Shown: positions 1 through 7,293, numbered from the stretch's first letter. The stretch: 23,013 bases of DNA from Calditrichota bacterium (GCA_024275555.1 JAJRYW010000458.1:1-23013); one strand, 5' to 3'. Notes: generated by a model from the letters alone, not told the origin. Program-made: numbers and translations.

Positions 1-292
1 ATCATCACCTTAACTTTTCTTCTCTTTATTACTTGAACCCCCATCCCGGCCCTCCGGGATAACAGCCACCCGTGCCGCCCTTCCGGCACTATTCCGGAAA
101 GATTTAAAAGATCATCACCTTAACTTTTCTTCTCTTTATTACTTGAACCCCCATCCCGGCCCTCCGGGATAACAGCCACCCGTGCCGCCCTTCCGGCACT
201 ACTCCGGAAAGATTTAAAAGATCATCACCTTAACTTTTCTTCTCTTTATTACTTGAACCCCCATCCCGGCCCTCCGGGATAACAGCCACCCG
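1..292. repeat. 110-bp tandem repeat array (2 full units plus a 72-bp partial unit)
   Basis: Units lie at 1-110, 111-220 and 221-292. The first two differ at one base (t at 92, c at 202), and the third is identical to them for its first 72 bases. Each unit carries perfect inverted repeats: ATCCCGG/CCGGGAT arms around a 4-base loop (for example 53-60 region and 263-280), and in the two full units GTGCCG/CGGCAC arms around a 6-base loop. The window starts inside the array, so the true copy number is unknown. There is no open reading frame of note inside. Such near-identity means recent expansion or an assembly artefact. The units share blocks with the tRNA-Asn-like sequence at the array's right end. 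Confidence 0.9.
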
Positions 293-315
293 CTCTACCA
301 TTGAGCTACTCCGGA
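279..315 (-). pseudogene. 5' half of a tRNA-Asn(GTT)-like sequence, 3' half missing
   Basis: Read on the minus strand from 315, the sequence gives a 7-base acceptor strand TCCGGAG, then TA, a D arm GCTC-AATGGTA-GAGC that pairs perfectly, a joining G, GGTGG as a 5' anticodon stem, and the loop CTGTTAT with anticodon GTT in the expected place. Beyond this the tRNA pattern fails. The 3' anticodon strand is replaced by a hairpin shared with the repeat units. A T-loop-like GTTCAAGT follows, but without a complementary T-stem strand or a 3' acceptor strand. I therefore read it as a truncated tRNA-Asn relic or recombinant, not a working gene. A split or chimeric assembly is an alternative. Confidence 0.55.
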
Positions 316-441
316 AACACCAATCAATGATCAATCAAGTTCTTTTTTCTACCCGTTTAAATGCAACGGTTATCCCGTCAAAAGACGGCGAAAAATATAG
401 CTCTTCTAAACAGGGTAGTCAACAGAAAAAAACAAATCTTA

Positions 442-472
442 AAAGATACGCCGTGGTCTACGGCGTATCTTT
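442..472 (-). terminator. Strong intrinsic terminator of the CBM48 gene
   Basis: A perfect 13-bp stem (AAAGATACGCCGT pairing with ACGGCGTATCTTT) with a 5-base loop starts 11 bases past the minus-strand stop codon at 484. On the minus strand the stem is followed by a T-rich run (rc of the A tract at 425-433). The arms begin with AAA and end with TTT, so it could also act on the plus strand. Confidence 0.85.
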
Positions 473-483
473 CTAAAGGTCAT

Positions 484-810
484 TTATTTCTTCGATTTTC
501 CGGTCTTCCCGGTTTTTTTCGCAGCAGGCCTTACATCAACAATGGCAATCGAGTTTTCCGTGCCGAAAATATTGGGCACGCTGGGAGCCTCATCATCTTT
601 ATACCAATCCCGGCCATTTACCAGGTATAAAAACTGGTACTCGCCGGCCTCAAGTTTCAGGTCTGCTTTCCATACCCCGCTTTTGAGCTTCTTCATCGGC
701 GTGGCGTTTTGATCCCAACTGTTAAACTCTCCAACTAAACTAACCGATTCGGCTTCGGGAATGTTGATGCGAAAACTGGTTTTTTGAGTTTTTGGACTGA
801 CTTTTATCAT
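484..810 (-). CDS. Small CBM48 / isoamylase early-set (glycogen-binding-like) protein
   Basis: This 108-residue protein is essentially one CBM48/E-set domain (about residues 8-95), the fold that binds glycogen or starch in AMPK beta subunits and branching enzymes. Visible signatures are VSLVGEFNSWDQNATPM, GVWKADLKLEAGEYQFLYLV and the NGRDWYKDDEAP segment, the standard order of this domain. The C-terminus is a lysine-rich tail (AAKKTGKTGKSKK). There is no signal peptide, so it should be cytosolic. The start is fixed by a strong AAAGGAGGT site at 816-824. It is monocistronic: a terminator follows and the upstream gene is divergent. Stand-alone proteins of this kind are known in Bacteroidota-related genomes, but their role is not established. 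Carbohydrate binding is inferred from the family and no ligand is shown here. Confidence 0.85.
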   Translation of the reverse strand: MIKVSPKTQKTSFRINIPEAESVSLVGEFNSWDQNATPMKKLKSGVWKADLKLEAGEYQFLYLVNGRDWYKDDEAPSVPNIFGTENSIAIVDVRPAAKKTGKTGKSKK

Positions 811-873
811 GGTAAACCTCCTTTAAAATAACCCTTTATTTTATACTGATTTTTTTCTCCGTAGAAATTGCGC

Positions 874-905
874 CAATAGTACGCTATGAGCGCTCTCAAT
901 GCAAT
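874..905 (-). promoter_or_regulatory. Possible Bacteroidota-type promoter for the CBM48 gene
   Basis: On the minus strand ATTG, a 20-base spacer and TACTATTG match TTTG-N19-21-TAnnTTTG with one mismatch in each box. It lies about 65 bases upstream of the start codon. The match is weak and could be chance. Confidence 0.25.
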
Positions 906-983
906 ACTTTATTGATTTGTTCGAAGTTTAGAAACACACGCTGACGTATCTCCTCAAATTGTTTGCAGAACCAAATTTTAACC

Positions 984-1015
984 ATTGCAACCCGGCTGAT
1001 TCACAGCTAAGTTCG
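984..1015 (+). promoter_or_regulatory. Possible Bacteroidota-type promoter for the adenosyltransferase gene
   Basis: ATTG at 984-987, a 20-base spacer and TAAGTTCG at 1008-1015 match TTTG-N20-TAnnTTTG with one mismatch per box, about 85 bases before the chosen start. The rest of the 811-1099 intergenic region shows no riboswitch or other clear site. Confidence 0.22.
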
Positions 1016-1099
1016 GTTTTAAAAACCAGGCTTGTTCCTGCAAGTAAAATTGGTTGCTTCTGAAGGGTGCATGTTAAATCATGTTCAGGAAAGGAAACT

Positions 1100-1675
1100 A
1101 TGGTACGGATTACAAAGGTATACACAAAAACCGGGGATCAGGGGATTACCCGTCTAGCCGGGGGGCAGGAAGTGCGCAAGGATTCACAGCGCATCGAGGC
1201 GTATGGTACTGTGGATGAACTCAATGCCTGTCTGGGGCTGCTCCGGGAGTCTTTGCCGGCCGGCGCTCAGTTCCGGGAGTTGACCGCCCAGGTGCTGAGA
1301 ATCCAGAACGAGTTGTTTGACCTGGGCTCTCAATTAGCCGTGCTCCCCGAAGACCGGCGTGAAAATACCCCGGTAATATCCGAGGCCGACATCAAACGCC
1401 TGGAGGATGAGATAGACCAAATGAACGCCGAGTTGCCTGCGCTCACCTCGTTTATCCTGCCCGGGGGAGGGGAAGCCGGGGCGCGCTGTCATCTGGCCAG
1501 AACGGTGTGCCGGCGTGCAGAACGGGAAGTCATTCGTCTGCAGAACATCTCGCCGTTAGATGGCAGCGAAATCCCTTATCTGAACCGACTCAGTGATTGG
1601 CTCTTCACGGCGGCCCGCTACCTGACGCATCGGCAGGGAATTGACGAGAATCTTTGGCAACCCGGAGAACGGTGA
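1100..1675 (+). CDS. pduO: ATP:cob(I)alamin adenosyltransferase, PduO type
   Basis: The enzyme transfers the adenosyl group of ATP to cob(I)alamin to make coenzyme B12, in the cytosol. The 191-residue length fits the PduO/MMAB family. Visible motifs are the N-terminal ATP-binding TKTGDQG (residues 9-15), GTVDELNACLG (36-46), the family signature ILPGGGEAGARCHLARTVCR (119-138) and LNRLSDWLF (161-169). I chose ATG 1100 because AAAGGA at 1090-1095 precedes it and the family normally starts just before YTKTGD. An upstream in-frame GTG at 1067 would add 11 unconserved residues. No cobalamin riboswitch was recognised upstream, and no B12-dependent enzyme lies in the window, so the client enzyme is unknown. 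The next gene, serC, begins about 100 bases downstream and may be a separate unit. Confidence 0.95.
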   Translation: MVRITKVYTKTGDQGITRLAGGQEVRKDSQRIEAYGTVDELNACLGLLRESLPAGAQFRELTAQVLRIQNELFDLGSQLAVLPEDRRENTPVISEADIKRLEDEIDQMNAELPALTSFILPGGGEAGARCHLARTVCRRAEREVIRLQNISPLDGSEIPYLNRLSDWLFTAARYLTHRQGIDENLWQPGER

Positions 1676-1777
1676 GAATCCCTTGAGAATCGTTTTTTTC
1701 TTTTTGACGCGCATATTGGTTTTATTATTTTCCCTCGTCCACTAACGCAGTATCGACTAAAAATCAGGAGGTGAAAC

Positions 1778-2860
1778 ATGGCACATCGGATCATTAACTT
1801 CAGCGCCGGGCCGGCTACCCTGCCCCTCAGCGTTTTGCAAACTATTCAAGAGGATATGCTCGATTATCACGGCGAGGGGATGTCGCTCATAGAGATGAGC
1901 CATCGCTCCAAAACCTTTGATGCACTGGTTGTGGAAACGGAGGCCCTGGTGCGCGAGCTTATGGGGTTCTCGGAGGATTATCAAACCTTGTTCCTGCAAG
2001 GCGGCGCTACCGGCCAATTTGCCGCGGTTGCGCTGAATCTGATCCGGGAGGGTAAAACCGCAGAATACATCGATACAGGCGCCTGGTCGAATAAGGCCAT
2101 CAAAGAAGCGGAAAAGCTGGGCAAATCGTACCGGGTGATTGCCTCCTCCAAAGAGAGCAACCACAACCATATCCCCGGCAACTTTAAGGTCGGAAACGAT
2201 GCCGCTTACCTGCACATTACCTCGAACAACACCATCTTCGGCACCCAGTGGCAGGAGTTCCCCGATACCGGCGATATTCCCCTGGTTGCCGATATGTCCT
2301 CCGATTTCTATTGCAAGCGCTTTGATCCAAACAAGTTTGCCCTAATCTATGCCGGCGCGCAAAAAAATGCCGGCCCCTCCGGCGTTGTCATTGTAGTGAT
2401 CCGCAAAGACTTACTGGAAAGAAGCCCGGTCAACATCCCCACTATTTTGAACTATAAAATTTACGCCGAAAAAAACTCGCTCTATAATACGCCCAACACC
2501 TTTGGCATTTACGTGGTGAACCTGGTGATGCACTGGATTAAAGACATGGGCGGTATCGATGCGGTGGAGAAACACAACCGGCAAAAAGCCCAATTGCTTT
2601 ATGATGAACTGGATCGCACCGATTTCTGGAGGCCTCACGCCCGCAAAGATTGCCGCTCGCTTATGAATGTCACCTGGCGGTTGCCGAATGAAGAACTGGA
2701 GAAAAAATTTGTCGCCGAAGCCTTAGAGCAGGAACTCTCGGGTCTGAAAGGCCATCGCTCTGTGGGCGGTATTCGCGCCTCTATTTATAATGCGATGAGC
2801 AAAGAGGGAGTGCAGCGGCTCGTCGACTTTATGCAGGAGTTTGAGCGCAAAAACGGTTAA
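1778..2860 (+). CDS. serC: Phosphoserine aminotransferase
   Basis: This PLP enzyme makes 3-phosphoserine from 3-phosphohydroxypyruvate and glutamate, the second step of serine synthesis; in many bacteria it also acts in pyridoxal phosphate synthesis. The 360 residues match full-length bacterial SerC. It opens with INFSAGPATLP (6-16), then GMSLIEMSHRSK (34-45), LFLQGGATGQF (71-81) and the PLP-lysine segment YAGAQKNAGPSG with K196 as Schiff-base lysine. The C-terminal GGIRASIYNAMS is also typical. The start has an AGGAGGTG site 6 bases before ATG. Neither serA nor serB is in the window. An intrinsic terminator follows directly, so the gene is probably the last or only one of its transcript. Confidence 0.97.
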   Translation: MAHRIINFSAGPATLPLSVLQTIQEDMLDYHGEGMSLIEMSHRSKTFDALVVETEALVRELMGFSEDYQTLFLQGGATGQFAAVALNLIREGKTAEYIDTGAWSNKAIKEAEKLGKSYRVIASSKESNHNHIPGNFKVGNDAAYLHITSNNTIFGTQWQEFPDTGDIPLVADMSSDFYCKRFDPNKFALIYAGAQKNAGPSGVVIVVIRKDLLERSPVNIPTILNYKIYAEKNSLYNTPNTFGIYVVNLVMHWIKDMGGIDAVEKHNRQKAQLLYDELDRTDFWRPHARKDCRSLMNVTWRLPNEELEKKFVAEALEQELSGLKGHRSVGGIRASIYNAMSKEGVQRLVDFMQEFERKNG

Positions 2861-2870
2861 TAAACCCTCC

Positions 2871-2899
2871 GGCCTGCCGATTCGTCGGCAGGCCTTTTT
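2871..2899 (+). terminator. Intrinsic terminator after serC
   Basis: A perfect 10-bp stem (GGCCTGCCGA with TCGGCAGGCC) closes a TTCG tetraloop and is followed by TTTTT. It starts 11 bases after the serC stop codon. Confidence 0.93.
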
Positions 2900-3103
2900 A
2901 CTCTCCGCAGCGTTCTTGGCCATTTTCAGATCCGTTTGGTTGTTATTCGGGTTGTTTTTTATTCGATCAATTTTCGAAATATCGTGTTCATCCTGTCCAA
3001 ATTTTTTGAAAATTAACATTGTTAAATAAATCAGGCAATCTGCTCCATTTTGAGCAAGAATCGGGTTGCCTCATCGGGATGGAAATCCTACCTTATCACC
3101 GCA

Positions 3104-3997
3104 ATGGAAAAGAACATTTACAGCATTGATACCTGCCCGGATTTTAACTTCCGGGAGTGCCTGGCCTTTCTGGGCCGTTCGTCCCGGGAGTGCTTGTTCA
3201 GCATCGAGGGGGAGCGATTATACCACGCCGTGCGGATTGCCGGGCGTTACTATGCGCTGGAGATTTCTTCCGGCCGCGGCGGCCTGCAGGTGCGGGTTCT
3301 GAACACCCGGTCGGGGCACACCGCCCGGGAGGAGATCATCGCCTACCTTTCCGCGTGGTTGGATTTTAACCGGGAGCTTTCCGGGTTTTATCGAATGGGG
3401 AAAGATAACCGGTTGATCGGTCTTTTGGTTAAGCGCTACCGGGGCCTGCGGTTGGTGGGCATAGCGGATTTGTGGGAAGCGCTGGCCTGGGCGATTATTG
3501 GTCAGCAGATTAATCTTCAATTTGCTTACCGGCTAAAAAGGCGGCTGGTTAAGCAGTGGGGAGATCGCTGGAGACACGGCGCACGTGAGTACTACTTTTT
3601 TCCTTCACCAGAGAAGGCGGCGGAACTGTCCCCGGAAGATTTGCGCGCCCATCAGTTCTCCCGGGCCAAAGCAGAGTATTTGATCGGGATGGCCGGCCAT
3701 TTTTGTAACGGGGATCTCAGTTTGCCGCAGCTTACCCAAATTGGCGATTACCGGGCGCAGCGCCAAAAACTCATGGAGTTTCGCGGGGTGGGGGAGTGGA
3801 CCGCAGATTATGTGCTGATGAAGTGCCTGAGAGTCCCCCGCGCCGTGCCGGTGGGCGACGCCGGCTTGCGGGCCGCCCTGAAAATACAGTTGGGATTGGC
3901 GCAAGCGCCCTCGCCGGAAGAGATTCGGCGTTATGCTAAGCAGTGGGGGAGCTGGGCCTCTTATGTAACTTTTTACTTGTGGAGGTCTTTGATATGA
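3104..3997 (+). CDS. alkA: DNA-3-methyladenine glycosylase II, AlkA-like (HhH-GPD)
   Basis: This base-excision repair glycosylase removes alkylated purines such as 3-methyladenine. The 297-residue protein has an N-terminal AlkA-type beta domain (about 1-110) and a helix-hairpin-helix GPD domain. Visible are AWAIIGQQINLQFA (128-141), the hairpin MEFRGVGEWTADYVLMKCL (224-242) and the PVGDAGLR segment, whose D252 is the expected catalytic aspartate. There is no iron-sulfur cluster cysteine set at the C-terminus, unlike Nth or MutY. The start is uncertain: a TTG at 3050 would add 18 residues, and neither start has a good ribosome site. ATG 3104 gives the conserved beginning. Its stop overlaps the start of ogt (ATGA), so the two are co-translated and form an alkylation-repair operon. 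Confidence 0.88.
   Translation: MEKNIYSIDTCPDFNFRECLAFLGRSSRECLFSIEGERLYHAVRIAGRYYALEISSGRGGLQVRVLNTRSGHTAREEIIAYLSAWLDFNRELSGFYRMGKDNRLIGLLVKRYRGLRLVGIADLWEALAWAIIGQQINLQFAYRLKRRLVKQWGDRWRHGAREYYFFPSPEKAAELSPEDLRAHQFSRAKAEYLIGMAGHFCNGDLSLPQLTQIGDYRAQRQKLMEFRGVGEWTADYVLMKCLRVPRAVPVGDAGLRAALKIQLGLAQAPSPEEIRRYAKQWGSWASYVTFYLWRSLI
3981..3986 (+). promoter_or_regulatory. Ribosome binding site of ogt inside the end of alkA
   Basis: GGAGGT lies 7 bases before ATG 3994, inside the last codons of the glycosylase gene. It decides the ogt start against an upstream in-frame alternative at 3943. Confidence 0.8.
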
Positions 3998-4479
3998 GCG
4001 ACGAACAGCCGCGCCATCGACTTTATTATTCCTCGCCAATCGGGATCATTGAATTGACGGCGGCCGATGACGCTCTTGTCTCTCTCTACTTTGTCGAGCG
4101 GCAAGAAAGCACCCAATCCGCGGAACCGTTGCTGCCGCTGCTGCAACAGGCCCGGGAGCAGCTTCAGGAGTACTTTGCGGGAAGACGTCAGGTATTTGAT
4201 TTGCCTTTAGCGCCCCGGGGCAGCAATTTTCAAATGAAAGTGTGGCGGGAACTCCGGGCTGTTCCCTATGGTAAAACGGTTTCGTACCTGGACATTGCCC
4301 GGGCGCTGGGCGACCCAAAGGCCGTGCGGGCGGTGGGCAACGCCAACGGTAAAAACCCCATCTCGATTATTATTCCCTGCCACCGGGTTATCGGCCGGGA
4401 CGGGAAACTGATTGGCTATGGCGGCGGCCTCTGGCGCAAGGAGTGGCTGCTTAAGCATGAAGGAGCATTGATCATATAG
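3994..4479 (+). CDS. ogt: Methylated-DNA--protein-cysteine methyltransferase
   Basis: This suicide repair protein takes the methyl group from O6-methylguanine (and O4-methylthymine) onto its own cysteine. It has 161 residues, the normal size of Ogt/MGMT. The active site IIIPCHRVIGRDGKL gives C129 as acceptor, followed by YGGGLWRKEWLLKHEG, the family C-terminus. The helix-turn-helix part appears as VPYGKTVSYLDIARALG (90-106) and RAVGNANGKNP (112-122). ATG 3994 is supported by GGAGGT and by the 4-base ATGA overlap with the glycosylase gene, which implies translational coupling. There is no Ada-type regulatory domain, so no built-in adaptive response is visible. Confidence 0.96.
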   Translation: MSDEQPRHRLYYSSPIGIIELTAADDALVSLYFVERQESTQSAEPLLPLLQQAREQLQEYFAGRRQVFDLPLAPRGSNFQMKVWRELRAVPYGKTVSYLDIARALGDPKAVRAVGNANGKNPISIIIPCHRVIGRDGKLIGYGGGLWRKEWLLKHEGALII

Positions 4480-4570
4480 CGGCGGCGCGGTTTTGATAAA
4501 ACTTCGAAACACCGGCCGGAAGTTTCGCTCAAACACTTTAGCTCATTTCGATCATTTGGGGGGCTGAATA

Positions 4571-4606
4571 GCAACAAATCCGGCGTAGCTGTACGCATTC
4601 TGTTGC
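4571..4606. other. Two-part perfect hairpin in the ogt-lipoprotein intergenic region
   Basis: An outer stem GCAACA/TGTTGC and an inner stem GCGTA/TACGC (loop GCTG) are separated by 6- and 4-base internal bulges. No T tract follows, so it does not look like a simple terminator. A second small inverted repeat (CGAAAC...GTTTCG around CCGGCCGG) lies near 4504-4526. Together they fill much of the 184-base gap. Function unknown. Confidence 0.5.
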
Positions 4607-4646
4607 CGCGGCAAAAACCAATCGCCCCCTTGCATTTACCTTTTTG

Positions 4647-4678
4647 TTTGATTCGAAACCGCTATGAACCTATTTTTG
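4647..4678 (+). promoter_or_regulatory. Bacteroidota-type promoter for the PQQ-propeller lipoprotein
   Basis: TTTG at 4647-4650, exactly 20 bases, then TATTTTTG at 4671-4678 followed by C match TTTG-N19-21-TAnnTTTGY with no mismatch. Transcription would begin near 4683, between the two possible start codons, and so supports ATG 4736 over ATG 4664. Confidence 0.55.
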
Positions 4679-4735
4679 CGAGTTCAATCTTGGTCAACTA
4701 AACCTGTTCAGTATAAAAAAAGGACGACTTCACCG

Positions 4736-5878
4736 ATGAATATTAAAAGATACCGTCTCAATTGGTTGCGCTTTTTTCTCTTCGCTTTGATGTTAATCCT
4801 GTTTTCCCAATGCCGGAAAGAAGCGCAGGTGGAAAAAGCTTATGCAAAATTCCGCTTCGACCTGCAGAATACCGGGGTGATTCCCGATGAAGAACCGGTG
4901 CGCGAGTTTCACGAGGTAAAGTGGAAAATCGAAACCGGCGACTGGATTATGTCCTCGCCGCTGATTGCCGGGAACCGGATCTACTTCTGTTCCGCAAACG
5001 GCCGTGTGTACGGTGTGGATTTTAAGGGTGAGGAGCACTGGAGCCTGATCCCCAAAGGAAGCTTGTACTCGACCCCGGTGATCGATGAAGGAACTATTTA
5101 TGTGGGGGCGATGGAAGGCCGTTTTGTGGCAGCCAGCCTGCAAGACGGCTCGGAGAAATGGACAATCAATATTGGCGATGGAGTTTATTCCTCTCCCGTT
5201 ATCGTTGGCGACCGGCTTTATTTCGGCTCCCGCGACGGCCATTTTTTTGCCCTGGATAAATACACCGGCCGGATTCTCTGGAAATTTAAGGCCGGCGAGC
5301 GAATTTATTCCTCGGCCGCGGTGCTGGATAATATCGCCTATTTCGGCACTACTGACGGCGATTTTATGGCGGTAAATTTAGAAAACGGTGAACTGGTCTG
5401 GAAACAGGATGTTCGGGAAGGGTTTGTGATCTCCCAGGGAGTGCTCTCCTCCCCGGCTATTGCTTACGGCCGGGCCTTCTTCGGCGCGATGAACGGAAAA
5501 TTTTACGCCCTGGATGTCAAAACGGGAGAGATAAAATGGGAAGTGCAGACCAAAGAGCCCATTACCGCCTCGGCGGCGGTGCGGGATAGCATCGTCTATG
5601 TCGGCGGGTGGGATAAATATTTCTACGCCCGGGATGCCCGCACAGGCAAACTGAAGTGGAGTTACCTGGCCGAAGACCAGATTCTGGGCTCCGCCTCGAT
5701 TGTCGGCGATATGATCTATTTTGGCAGCCGGGACGGGATGTTCCATGCCCTCGACATCAACACCGGCGAGCAAAAATGGAGTTTCAAAACCGAGTATAGT
5801 ATTGCCGCCACCCCCATCGTGCATGATGGCGTGGTGTACTTTGGCAGCAAAGATAAAACCTTTTATGCGGTAGAATAA
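4736..5878 (+). CDS. Lipoprotein with PQQ-type beta-propeller repeats
   Basis: The 380-residue protein begins with a signal peptide (RFFLFALMLILFSQC) whose C26 is a plausible lipidation cysteine, although the lipobox with Q at -1 is not canonical. The rest is eight similar blades of the PQQ-binding-like propeller. Each reads roughly SSPxIxGxxxYFGSxDGxFxALDxxTGxxxW, starting at about residue 60 and ending with the strand VVYFGSKDKTFYAV. It should sit in the envelope, facing the periplasm. The blade sequence resembles BamB and PQQ-dependent dehydrogenases, but no catalytic PQQ-enzyme residues are recognisable. No bam gene is nearby, so the fold is sure and the job is not. The start rests on the signal peptide, an AAAGGA site at 4718-4723 and the promoter position. 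The next gene begins 42 bases downstream and may be co-transcribed. Confidence 0.85.
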   Translation: MNIKRYRLNWLRFFLFALMLILFSQCRKEAQVEKAYAKFRFDLQNTGVIPDEEPVREFHEVKWKIETGDWIMSSPLIAGNRIYFCSANGRVYGVDFKGEEHWSLIPKGSLYSTPVIDEGTIYVGAMEGRFVAASLQDGSEKWTINIGDGVYSSPVIVGDRLYFGSRDGHFFALDKYTGRILWKFKAGERIYSSAAVLDNIAYFGTTDGDFMAVNLENGELVWKQDVREGFVISQGVLSSPAIAYGRAFFGAMNGKFYALDVKTGEIKWEVQTKEPITASAAVRDSIVYVGGWDKYFYARDARTGKLKWSYLAEDQILGSASIVGDMIYFGSRDGMFHALDINTGEQKWSFKTEYSIAATPIVHDGVVYFGSKDKTFYAVE

Positions 5879-5920
5879 GCGTAACTCCACCCGGGGGGAC
5901 GCCCAAACCGGCGAGGAAAA

Positions 5921-7150
5921 ATGAAATTCACCAAATTACTCATTGAAAATGCTCACGGGGAAAAACTTTCCGCCCGTCTCGACCTGCCTGTGGATGGAGA
6001 ACCGGCTGCCTATGCGCTCTTTGCCCACTGCTTCACCTGTTCCAAAAATCTTCGGGCGGTTACCAACATCAGCCGGGCCTTAACCCAGAGGGGGATTGCC
6101 GTGCTCCGGTTTGACTTCACCGGCCTGGGAGAATCGGAAGGCGATTTTGCGGATACAAATTTCAGCTCCAATGTGGCCGATTTGGTTTATGCAGCCCGCT
6201 ACCTGGAAGAGCATTACCAGGCCCCGGCAATACTGGTGGGCCATTCGCTGGGCGGCGCGGCGGTGCTGCAAGCCGCCGGGGAATTGCCAGGGGTGACGGC
6301 CGTGGCGACCATCGGCGCCCCCTGCGACCCCGAGCATGTCTCGCACCTGTTCGATGACGCTCGCGAGGAGATCGAGGAAAAAGGAGTTGCCCGGGTAAAA
6401 CTGGCCGGACGCAGCTTTACCATCAAAAAGCAATTCCTGGATGATTTGGAGGGGCAGAATATGCAAGAGCGTATCCGCAACCTCAAACGCCCGCTGCTCA
6501 TTTTCCATTCGCCGGTAGACAACACCGTAGGTATTGAAAATGCCGCCCATATTTTTCAAAGCGCCTTGCACCCCAAGAGCTTTATCTCCCTGGACCGGGC
6601 CGATCACCTCTTAAACGACGAGGCCGACTCTCTTTACGTCGGGGCGGTGCTGGCCGCCTGGGCGCGGAAATATATCGATCTTCCCCAGGATAACGCCGCA
6701 GCCCCGAAACTCCCCGTCGAGGCCAATCGCACCGTGGTGCAAACCGGTGCTGTAAAATATGTCACCGACATCATGGCAAACGGGCATCCGCTGACCGCCG
6801 ATGAACCGGAAGAAGTCGGGGGCGGAAACCGCGGCCCCTCTCCCTACGAGTTGCTGGCGGCCAGCCTGGGCGCCTGCACTTCCATGACCCTGCGTATGTA
6901 CGCCGATCGTAAAAAATGGCCCCTGGAGGCGGTAACGGTGCGATTGACGCATCAGAAAATCCATGGGAAAGATTGCCGGGCGTGCGAAACCCAAAACGCC
7001 CGTATCGACCAATTCGAGCGGGAGATCGAGTTGCTGGGCCCGCTGGATGAAGCTCAAAAACAGCGCCTCCTGGAAATTGCCGATAAGTGCCCGGTGCACC
7101 GAACCCTGCACTCGGAGGTTATCGTTAACACCAGGCTGAAGGATTCCTGA
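5921..7150 (+). CDS. Alpha/beta hydrolase-OsmC fusion protein
   Basis: This 409-residue protein joins two enzymes. Residues 1-255 are an alpha/beta hydrolase: FAHCFTCSKN (34-43, oxyanion region), VGHSLGGAA with nucleophile S109, and probable acid D200 (HSPVDNTVG) and base H229 (DRADHLLND). Residues 268-409 are an OsmC/Ohr-type domain with the paired peroxidatic and resolving cysteines C319 (ASLGACTSM) and C390 (ADKCPVHRTL). OsmC proteins reduce organic hydroperoxides with a cysteine pair. This fusion is a known annotated architecture; the hydrolase could release substrates for the peroxidase half, which is inference. There is no signal peptide, so it is cytosolic. A GAGG site precedes the ATG. 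It lies 42 bases after the propeller gene, and no terminator is visible between them. Confidence 0.93.
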   Translation: MKFTKLLIENAHGEKLSARLDLPVDGEPAAYALFAHCFTCSKNLRAVTNISRALTQRGIAVLRFDFTGLGESEGDFADTNFSSNVADLVYAARYLEEHYQAPAILVGHSLGGAAVLQAAGELPGVTAVATIGAPCDPEHVSHLFDDAREEIEEKGVARVKLAGRSFTIKKQFLDDLEGQNMQERIRNLKRPLLIFHSPVDNTVGIENAAHIFQSALHPKSFISLDRADHLLNDEADSLYVGAVLAAWARKYIDLPQDNAAAPKLPVEANRTVVQTGAVKYVTDIMANGHPLTADEPEEVGGGNRGPSPYELLAASLGACTSMTLRMYADRKKWPLEAVTVRLTHQKIHGKDCRACETQNARIDQFEREIELLGPLDEAQKQRLLEIADKCPVHRTLHSEVIVNTRLKDS

Positions 7151-7293
7151 GACGCCGCCGCCAGCCCCGCCGATTAAAAATCAACCCGGGAAATTGTGAT
7201 TTTGATTAATGCAAATTGAAATTTTTCGCCTATCTTTAAAATAGTAGTTCCGGAAAAAAAGGATTTTTTACCCATTGGAACAAGGAGGTCTCC

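Noticed and set aside
1..292. CRISPR array
   Set aside because: The units are 110 bases and contiguous, with no variable spacers between short repeats, and no cas gene is present.
811..1099. Cobalamin riboswitch before the adenosyltransferase gene
   Set aside because: No B12-box-like sequence or long conserved stem was found in the 289-base region.
4736..5878. BamB outer-membrane assembly factor
   Set aside because: Only the propeller fold and lipid anchor fit; the context lacks bam genes and PQQ-type propellers serve many roles.
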